A stretch of 64,000 bases of DNA from Plantago major (taxonomy: Eukaryota > Streptophyta > Magnoliopsida > Lamiales > Plantaginaceae): positions 17,116,765 to 17,180,764 of the forward strand of contig CM048840.1 in assembly GCA_026545765.1 (NCBI GenBank), given 5' to 3'. Below, piece after piece: positions 56,405 to 64,000 of this stretch. Both the position numbers and the translations under genes were made by a program. A model generated the notes under the pieces. The model saw only the letters and a program-made list of their open reading frames with translations, did no database searches and was not told the DNA's origin. Positions within the stretch are counted from its first letter, which is position 1; every line of letters begins with the position of its first letter.

Positions 56405-59400
56405 TCATGTTTTGATGAAGTATCCGAGCAAGATGCCGAGTACCAGGACAAACAGAACCATGATTAGGGAGACACCGCCTCCTTGGCTTTTCTTGGTTTG
56501 TTTTTTCAGCAATTCCTGCATACAGAAGAGATGTATCAACATATAGGAGTCTGTGGGGGTGCAAAATCACTGGGGGACAGACTCGAGTTACAACTGAAAC
56601 CCGAAATGTAAAATACTAGTGAGATAATAAATATAAACACGTAGGAGAACATGATGAAGTTTGTTTATGGTTCTTTAAATTCATAGAACCTTGAAACAGG
56701 ATATTTCAGCAAAAGGAAACTGTTGTAATGAGAAATGGGGAAGGGGATATTACACAAAATATACAAGCACCGGCAAATAAACAAATATACATAGCACCTA
56801 AATGTTTTACCAATAATTGCTAGAGTATAAATAAGAACATGTATTTTAGCTCAGAAAACATTGTGTGAAAATATACTTAAGGAAACAAAAGGAAGGAAAG
56901 ATCTTGATCTCATATGAGAAAACCATCCCAACTTCCTAAGTCCTCTTTCAAGAACAGAACTACTCTAAAAGGGTAAAGTGAACCAAGTCTTACAGCTGAA
57001 CGGACCAAGTGTTGAACTAGTGAAAACAAAAACCCATAACTCTTAAATTTTCAAGAGGTGAGTTACAAGTCTTACAACTTACAAGAGAACATTCTGAAAC
57101 CGTCCTCAAACCACCTGATTTTAAAACCTTGCAATTCTCATTAACAATATAATTCTAGCTAACAATAAAACCAATTACATATTTTCCTACTAAATACTAA
57201 AATTCCTAACATAGTTTAAATCAAGGCCCTTTACCATGTAAGGGCATCTCTTCTCATACACAAGTAACAACAAACTAGAAGGATGCACTAATCAAATAAA
57301 CAAACCTTTCGGCCAGTACACTTTCAGGAAAAAAACCACAATGGCTCCAGAAATTTACATCTCCACGGGTTTTCTAGCATAAGCAACTAGGTAAGTCTCC
57401 TCCCACTTTAACTACACAGGACAGGGGGTTTCATTTCTAGTATGTAGCAGGCACAAGAGGCAGTCCCAGAAAACAAGATGGCAAATGAATGAATAGAAAC
57501 TACCAGTGCCGAAGTACTATCTATCTTGCCAGAGAGCACCATGAATACTGGGGATTTAAATGGCCTAGCATATATAACTCAAACTACAGCATTAAAGCAC
57601 ATGGAACTACAGAACATCTAGTAATGCTAAAACACATGGTATGAATTATGCAAGATAGGTAGACCTGCGGTTGAAAACGTTCAGAAACACATTGTTTGAA
57701 ATTTAAAGCTAGTAATAGTTTAGCATACCAATTCCATAAGCAGCTTTTGGTTTTGTCTAATAGCAGCAGCTTTCTCCTCACTCAACTTTGAGATGGTATC
57801 CTGTTAATAGGAAAACTAGTTATGATTCACACTCAGTGGCAACACAAAAAATCAATCATTGAGCTAAAAGGACCAAAATGTTTATCAATGTTTCAAAATC
57901 AATGAAAAGAGAACCTCCAAAACTATTTGTTCATAGATATCCTAGTTCACATCAAAACATAAGTTAACAAGTCATTTGGCTCTCCATCCAGGATGAATAA
58001 TAGTGAAACGGAAACACTAACAAAGATCTATAACATACACCTCTATCTGACAAATGGCAGTGACACAGAAGCACTAACAGTGAAGATTTTTAAACTGATC
58101 CTAATGTATTAAATCTAATTATCTAACAAACTGGCACGATTTGCCAATCATCTTACTTTGTTCTTGGACATATACCTCTAGCATGTCATTGGGTCTATTT
58201 TTTTATTTTTTTAATTTCCCCCCGACATGGTGATAAAATTCAACACCGAAGGGCTGATAGCTACCGTAAGTCATGAAGTTTTTCAAACAGTACAGGAGTA
58301 GTAAACTTGTACACCGATGTACAATCAAGAAGAAGCTGACATGTTTACTGTGCTTCAAGATTGTAAAGCACATTTCTGGTGTACTCTTCACACTAAGCAT
58401 GTCCATATCAAATTTCGTTGACAACCAGTTATGAAGTCAGTAGGCAACGACATACTCAATAATACTAGGTTTTAGTAGCATGATGATGATTGTCTCTATA
58501 CTGAAAGCATTGGACACCTATTAAGGCTCATTAATCCACCTGGTGGCATTTTGTCGGAGGGTCATTGCCCACAACTAGAAGGCTCAATTGTTGATACTTG
58601 ATACAAACTTGACCTTCCTTGTTCACTGACATTACTTAAATGGACTCCTTAATGTTCTTTCCTGTCACTCTTAATCATATTTTAGTATTTTCCACAATTT
58701 TGGGTGGTTATCACTGTGAAAAGTGTCCCCAACATTGCTGATTATGTTGAGGGCATACATAATCGAACTTTCAGGAATACTTTCATGCAACTCCCAGTTT
58801 CCACCCCGACTACATGTCCTAAAGTAGGGGCCTTCGCTGTGTTAAAGTTCACATAATCAAATGTAGTCGCAAATAGCATCTTATCACATATATGACAGAG
58901 TAAAAAGATAATCAATCATCGATAGAGGTACATGATAAAATATTATCAGTGACATGAGGTATATCGAAAGAAGTTAAATTCTATGAACTAGTTTAGTCGG
59001 AAAGGGAAAAAACAAGAAAGTTATTTAAATTCTGAACACTTATGTTGACATAACATAAACTTCAACAGCTTCACTTTCCGCAAGTGTTTCTACAAGATGC
59101 AGTAACCACAGATGACCTAACCCTCCAACCATCGGAAGATGGTTAATATTCCAAATATAGTGTGCCTTTTTGTTCAACAATTTTCCCATAGACTGGCTAG
59201 GATAGCCCCTTATCCACTTCTAATTTGATAACATAATATACAACCATAAGGTAAGAACCAAGGCATCTATCCAAAAAGAAAGATACAATATTTTTATAAA
59301 CCATAGTAAGGGACAAGCAAATGAACAGATGTGATCTCCCTGTGTAGGGAATAACTTTAAAAAAAAAAAAAAAAAAAAGTGATTCACCTCGGAAGATGGA

Positions 59401-60581
59401 TTTCCCATTGATTTTCTTAACGATCTGGCGACCTGAAATTATTGAGGGGGTTACAAACAATTCTAGACGATGCAGGGCGGGGGTAAAAAGTAGGACAGAA
59501 AATAAATTAAGCACATACATCCTCAGAAAATGTAGACTTTTTAATCTCATCCTCAGCAGAAGATGTTCGAGGAGAAGTCCCTTCCTCGTCTCCTTCAGGC
59601 ACAGGAGATGGAGGATTAACAGGAATGTAAACAACCCTCATCTTGAACTCATCAATAACCTTTCCGACCTCTCTGTTAAACTGAGAAAAAATTGACAGAG
59701 CAAAACTATTAAGCAAAAACAACCTTCAAGAAGCAATTTCAGTGTAAACTAGACACTATGTATATGCCCACCAGTTCCTGAGTAACATCTTTAACTGTCA
59801 CACCGTGGGGAGCAACAACACTCTGAACCAAAAATTTGTCCTTGCATTGCAAATCTGGGGGAGCTTCTTTCTGCGCTTGCATTGTAACTACAGAATGACA
59901 CAAGATCAATCCAAATTTATCAGTCTCCCACGTTTTCACATCCAAAAAGTGAACGAGCGGAAGTCTAAAATCACAGAAACACAAAATATTCAGCAGATCA
60001 TAATAGATCCGATCACCTGTGACATTGCAGAAAGAATTTGGCAAAACAACACCAGCATTAGGCCGAACACAGTACCTTTTTGGATTAGTTGTTTTTACCT
60101 TGACAAAGTACATAGGACAATTATCAGCTAAAGTTAAACCTTCAGGCATCTTAACAAACATTTTAACCGTATATAAGACAGTGAACTTACCTTGAAAGCT
60201 ATATACTGATCAGTCCTATTAGCCAACTGCATGGAACACGAACTTTGCTTCCTCAATTCAACTAAATCCACAAAACCCACATAAAAACGAATCAAGACAG
60301 CATTCAAAATCACAAGAACCAGACAAAACCAAGAAAAATACATGAGCTTTCAGTACCGTCTACTGCTATTTTTTCAAATGAAGATGCAGTCTTGGATCGA
60401 AAAATGAAATGGATAAGGCAAGAGAACCACATAAAATTACCTTAGGTGTGTTTACAAGCATATATCGGATAAACAAATTTGCAATTCAGCTCAACTGAGA
60501 AAAGAAATGGATGTAAGATTAGGTAACTGACTTACATGGAAACTTTAATTCAGAGGGCTCGATACTGAGAAAATCGCCCAT
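56405..60581 (-). CDS. VAP27: Vesicle-associated protein VAP27, complete (third copy)
   Basis: Eight exons on the minus strand, in transcript order: 60536-60581, 60191-60261, 60017-60098, 59772-59887, 59519-59680, 59388-59432, 57729-57800 and 56405-56515 (705 nt, 234 aa). The MSP domain runs from MGDFLSIEPSELKFPFELRK through VKTTNPKRYCVRPNAGVV and VTMQAQKEAPPDLQ to about residue 125. A Ser/Pro linker (EGDEEGTSPRTSS) follows, then a coiled coil (TISKLSEEKAAAIRQNQK) and a tail anchor (SLIMVLFVLVLGILLGYFIK) ending KT. Exons 2, 3, 4 and 8 have exactly the same lengths (71, 82, 116, 111 nt) as in the plus-strand copy at 3195, and the phases agree. It is an ER membrane-contact-site protein. Its 3' end has been copied leftward to 53930. 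Confidence 0.93.
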
Positions 60582-61512
60582 GTTCCTGCCACTGGAAAAT
60601 TTGTATGCAATTCACGAAACAAGAGATGTAAATTGGTCCGATAATTAAGATTGGAATGGAAAGAGGAAAATTGGAAATCTGTGATAGAAGTGTGAATGTA
60701 GGGTTACTGTAATTTTTGTTTTCCAGACTTGTACCAAATTGGGGAAAATCCAATTTTGGGTCCTTCAGATTGGATTCCATTCCGGTTTATTATTTTAGTC
60801 TGGCAAAAGGGGAATTGAGCACACACCCTGCAAAATTACCTTTGCACACATTTGACCCCAACACTTTTAGATATTTCCTTGTTGTACAAACCGCATACTT
60901 GAAAGTTTCAATTTTACTTTTGGGTCCATTCGTTTGAATTTGTGCTCCGCTCCTGTAAGAGTAAGACGTATTTTGTATCACCACGGGCATCCACACAATT
61001 AATTTATTTATATCCACATATCAACCTAACGCAGCCTTTCACCCAACCCAATCAAAACAATGTGTAGTTTATTAATGACCACCTACCACCCAACCAATTC
61101 AACTTATATATAAATAAAAAATTACTATTATCATGTCGACGCCATGCTTGTCAAAATCAAGGAATATGATGAACACGTGGAAAATTTAACCAAGCGTTTT
61201 GCACCCTTCACAAGTATGGGATGGAGCTTACCCTTCGAAGCGAACCTCCGGAGTTAAGAGAGGCAGGTTCCTTGGATACATGGTGACATAAAAGGGTGAT
61301 TAAAGCAAGTACAAATAAAATTAAAGTTATCTTCGATATAGATCCTCCGAAGAGATTAGAAGAGCCACAACAGCTGGTAGGAAAAGTCTACCCCCTTGAA
61401 CACCAAATTTTTCATCATCGATTTTGTTGGGGTGGGGTGGGGTGGGAGTGGAAGTAAGGAGGGCCCTCGACGGATCCTCCTCAAATAGAACAATGATGAA
61501 AATTTCAAAGTC
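60582..61512. other. Upstream region of the minus-strand VAP27
   Basis: Probably 5' leader and promoter of VAP27 in the first few hundred bases. Beyond that, non-coding DNA without recognised elements. Confidence 0.4.
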
Positions 61513-61522
61513 CAAAGTTCAC

Positions 61523-61752
61523 TTTTTTTTTTTTTTTAAGAATATCAAATATCGCTATTACAATCATATTACATCAAATCTACTCATATATCTATCATCC
61601 GTATATATCAATCATTACAAAGTCATCACGCATCTCAATCTATTATAGCTAGCATACACTAGAACACAAACCCGTTTTCGACGGAAATCGAACCCATAAC
61701 CTCTGGGGTCATGGCAACTCAGCCTAACCAATTGAGCCAGGCCTCATTGGCT
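61523..61752 (-). mobile_element. tRNA-derived SINE, 230 bp
   Basis: Flanked by the 10-bp target duplication CAAAGTTCAC (61513-61522 and 61753-61762). On the minus strand it starts GCCAATGAGGCCTGGCTCAA with box A (TGGCTCAATTGG). Box B (GGTTCGATTTC) follows about 45 nt on, then an unrelated body, and it ends in a run of about 15 A next to the target duplication (T run at 61523 on the plus strand). These are the defining parts of a plant SINE. Confidence 0.92.
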
Positions 61753-61819
61753 CAAAGTTCACATTTCAAGACCTTAAGTTCATTAATTATGTTCTAACTA
61801 CGATAATCAAGAACTAAGG

Positions 61820-62367
61820 GGATATATTATATGGAGTAAAGTGGTGGATCAATACAAGAGCGTATTAAGCCGTAAAGACGCCTCAAGACCCTTGAGACGT
61901 GGCATCAGCCCGCTTGAGGGGTATCCACTCGCGTGGCATTACCCAAACCGCCCAGTTGGAAAGGGAATCACTAGCCCTCTAGGCTTGGAGCTCATATGAG
62001 GATGAATGACCTCTGGAACCCTCACCCCTAACCATCATGGGGGGTAAGCCAACAAGATCTCTGACACCGTGGGATCTTGTCCCCTTGGATTTTTCTATAA
62101 ATACCCCTCCCCCTCACCCGGGATGAAGTTATGAGGTACGTATACACAACCACTTATATTCTAGCTCTTCTGAGGCACTTCCCTCGACAACTCTGTTGAT
62201 TCATAACTCGGCATGTCCAATGTAAGTCGGTTAAATGGTCTAACCCCTTCAACCCTTTGCTCGCAGGTACCTTAGCCAAGACCCTCAATTAAGCATGCAC
62301 CAAGTAAACTGCCTCAACTAGAGTAGAAGAACATAGTTTAGTAATTAGTCATATTTTAGCATCATCA
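61820..62367 (+). mobile_element. LTR-like fossil (probable solo LTR), copy 2
   Basis: The second member of the pair described at 51365. It shares GAGACGTGGCAT, AGGATGAATGACCT, CACC.CTAACCATCA, TTCTATAAATACC, TATGAGGTACG, CTTATATTCTAGCTC and the end TTTTAGCATCATCA. No internal region is attached. It is old and diverged from copy 1, and the ends are approximate. Confidence 0.55.
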
Positions 62368-62735
62368 CTATACATGCGAATTCACTTATTGATATATTAG
62401 CACTGCGTAACATGCTACACATGTTAAATCGTTATATTTCCATGTTACAAGTTTTGTGGGAAACCGCCTATACTTAATTTGAAAAGAGAACAACATATGA
62501 CACCCACGTTCTTAACTAAACACCCCAAGTTCTAAGTAATGTTCATGATGCTTGTTGGTTTTTTATCTTATTGTAGACAGCCTCCCAAGAGACAAACTCA
62601 TTCATGAAATATTATTTTCAATTTACAAAATATTGTATGTGCATACAATTACTTTAATAATTTAACAATTTAACTACTTCTCTTTGGCTTTGTTTTTCAT
62701 GTCGCTCGAAATTCTTCAGGATCGTCTCATAAATA

Positions 62736-63003
62736 CTTTCTCTGCCCCGCTAGAAAATGTAACTATTCCCTTTATATACGTATTATTAATATAGTTATTT
62801 TACTCACATAGTTTAATTTTTAAACTCCATTAACCCCACTATATATATTTTTTCAATTATTTATCATTTATCTTTCTCATCTATCATACTTTATCCACTC
62901 TTTATCATTTGTCTCAAATAACAAACAATAAACTATTGACTTTTTTAAAAACAACGTAAAAAAAGAAAAAGAAAAGTGGAACAACGAAGCGGGATGGAGA
63001 GAG
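62736..63003. mobile_element. Degenerate Stowaway-like MITE
   Basis: CTTTCTCTGCCCCGCTAGAA on the left and CGAAGCGGGATGGAGAGAG on the right form an imperfect inverted repeat. TA stands on the left and TTA on the right. The core is AT-rich with tccactctttatcattt-like text seen in other MITEs of this type. Confidence 0.6.
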
Positions 63004-63869
63004 TTAGAGACCGCATGTTTGGCACGCTGCTTGAATGCAGAAAACTCAATTCAAATTGAGTTTTACCTAAATTACATTTGTTACTCTATTTTGGGAGCAA
63101 AAATCAGAATCGAGTAAAAATAACTCCATTTTCTCTCTTTAGGCTTTGTTTTGATTCACTGACATCGTTTTCATCTTCTCTTTCATCTTGTCCCAAAGAA
63201 ATTCACTGTTTTGATTTCTCATTTAGTAAGGCCAACGCCAAGGAGCAGACTCTTCCTTCTTGATTTAGTGATATGTGTTAAAAAAAGAAGCGCTTTTTCA
63301 CCTCATCGGTTTCACTAGATAATCAATCCAATCTTTTTGTTTCCCAAAGAAAAGACCACAACTTTTCCGACCATTTTGCGTACAACTATTCATTCCAGCC
63401 GCCTATGAACACCATACTTGCATATTCTTCATCGCCTCCACCCGATCTACAAACCCATCAATTTTTTTTAAAAAAATAACAAAGTTCAATTTTCCGGCGA
63501 CTTTAAAGGCTGCGAAAGGCGGCGCGGAGTAAAGGCGAGTTCCAACCTTCCTTTACGTGAAGTGTAAGGAAAACGGTCCACGCACTCCCTTAAATGGTCC
63601 TGATGGCAGTGCCTTCACGAAATGGTTCGACATTTTCACTTCCTAACTTCTTCTCTGTTATAAAATGAAAAGAAAAATGTGAATTTATTGGTGTATTGTT
63701 TATTTTGCAGTGAGTTTTGTGGGTTTTCTGTTGCAATTGCTTTGGGTGATATGCGTGTTTGTGAAGAACAATGATAGGTGTGTGTGGTTGGTGATGGGGA
63801 GGTCATAGGCTTAGGTGTAACATGAGACCCTGCGATGTCTCTTACCTGAATGAATTGACGGAGGGGTTG
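63004..63869. other. Intergenic or 5' part of an unrecognised gene
   Basis: Mixed composition. A short frame containing KENGPRTPLNGPDGSAFTKW at about 63567-63626 looks protein-like but is not recognised and has no visible start codon. Confidence 0.25.
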
Positions 63870-63879
63870 GTTCAAGACT

Positions 63880-64000
63880 GGTGCTAGGAAGAAGAAACGG
63901 AAAATCGAAATTGGGAGTGGTGAGGTTAAGAAGCAACTTTTTGAGGATCAACCGAGATCGTCTTTTCGGTTTTTTGTGTATGCTTCACCTTTGGCATGGA
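63880..64000 (+). other. Possible coding exon running off the window
   Basis: From about 63880 the frame reads KTGARKKKRKIEIGSGEV, then KKQLFEDQPRSSFRFFVY and ASPLAW to the window end, without a stop. A lysine-rich basic cluster followed by a mixed amphipathic segment looks like real protein. Several AG acceptor candidates lie just upstream (for example GTGCTAG at about 63881-63887). I do not recognise the family; a second frame is also open, so this is tentative. Confidence 0.25.

Larger units (their letters stand above)
54286..56830 (+). repeat. Right unit of the tandem duplication: peptide gene A2, remnant B2, VAP27 3' end
   Basis: Homologous to 49205-54285 with the same gene order. Here gene B is a remnant, while the VAP27 3' end is part of the complete gene. 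Confidence 0.8.

Overview
The window is nuclear DNA of a flowering plant, almost certainly a eudicot. Genes are split by AT-rich introns with GT-AG borders. One gene is a plant HAM-type GRAS regulator with a perfect miR171 site, another is a plastid CDP-diacylglycerol synthase, and others encode VAP27 proteins and RGF/GLV/CLEL-type peptide precursors. The spaces between genes are packed with small plant transposons. Several repeats carry GAGACGGTCTC-type ends that I associate with Caryophyllales, but that assignment is only a guess.

Left part (1-22.3 kb): a tandem pair of VAP27 genes, the first lacking the coiled coil and membrane anchor and the second complete (eight exons, 238 aa). Next is a seven-exon plastid phosphatidate cytidylyltransferase (CDS4/CDS5 type, 401 aa) with one GC-AG intron and a hAT-type MITE in another intron. 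About 5 kb of mostly empty DNA follows, with one long fold-back element. Then comes an intronless HAM/SCL6-type GRAS gene on the minus strand.

Middle part (22.3-49.2 kb): a transposon-rich stretch. It holds a Harbinger-like MITE, a 4.9-kb Mutator-like element (9-bp target duplication) carrying a remnant FAR1-like gene and two minisatellites, and a CACTA element nested inside a MITE. It also holds a second hAT MITE with a perfect 8-bp target duplication, a 3.2-kb Helitron-like element, a nearly full-length LINE with a 13-bp target duplication, several Stowaway-like MITEs and a truncated LINE of a different lineage. Two intact tRNA-Gly(CCC) genes lie among them.

Right part (49.2-64 kb): a locus of secreted peptide genes. 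Two intact precursors end in a 13-residue DY...PVNN motif like RGF/GLV/CLEL root growth factors, a third has a diverged motif, and a fourth is a remnant. They lie tail to tail with a third, complete VAP27 gene on the minus strand. The arrangement is best read as a tandem duplication of one unit (peptide gene A, peptide gene B, 3' end of VAP27). The left copy kept only the last VAP27 exon and its 3' flank. A tRNA-derived SINE with a 10-bp target duplication, a pair of LTR-like fossils and a possible exon of an unrecognised gene complete the window.

The host genes do not form a pathway. VAP27 proteins tether the ER to other membranes, the CDP-DAG synthase feeds plastid phosphatidylglycerol synthesis, HAM maintains meristems, and RGF/GLV peptides act in root meristem and gravitropic signalling. 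All exon borders were read by eye from reading frame, splice consensus and comparison between the copies.
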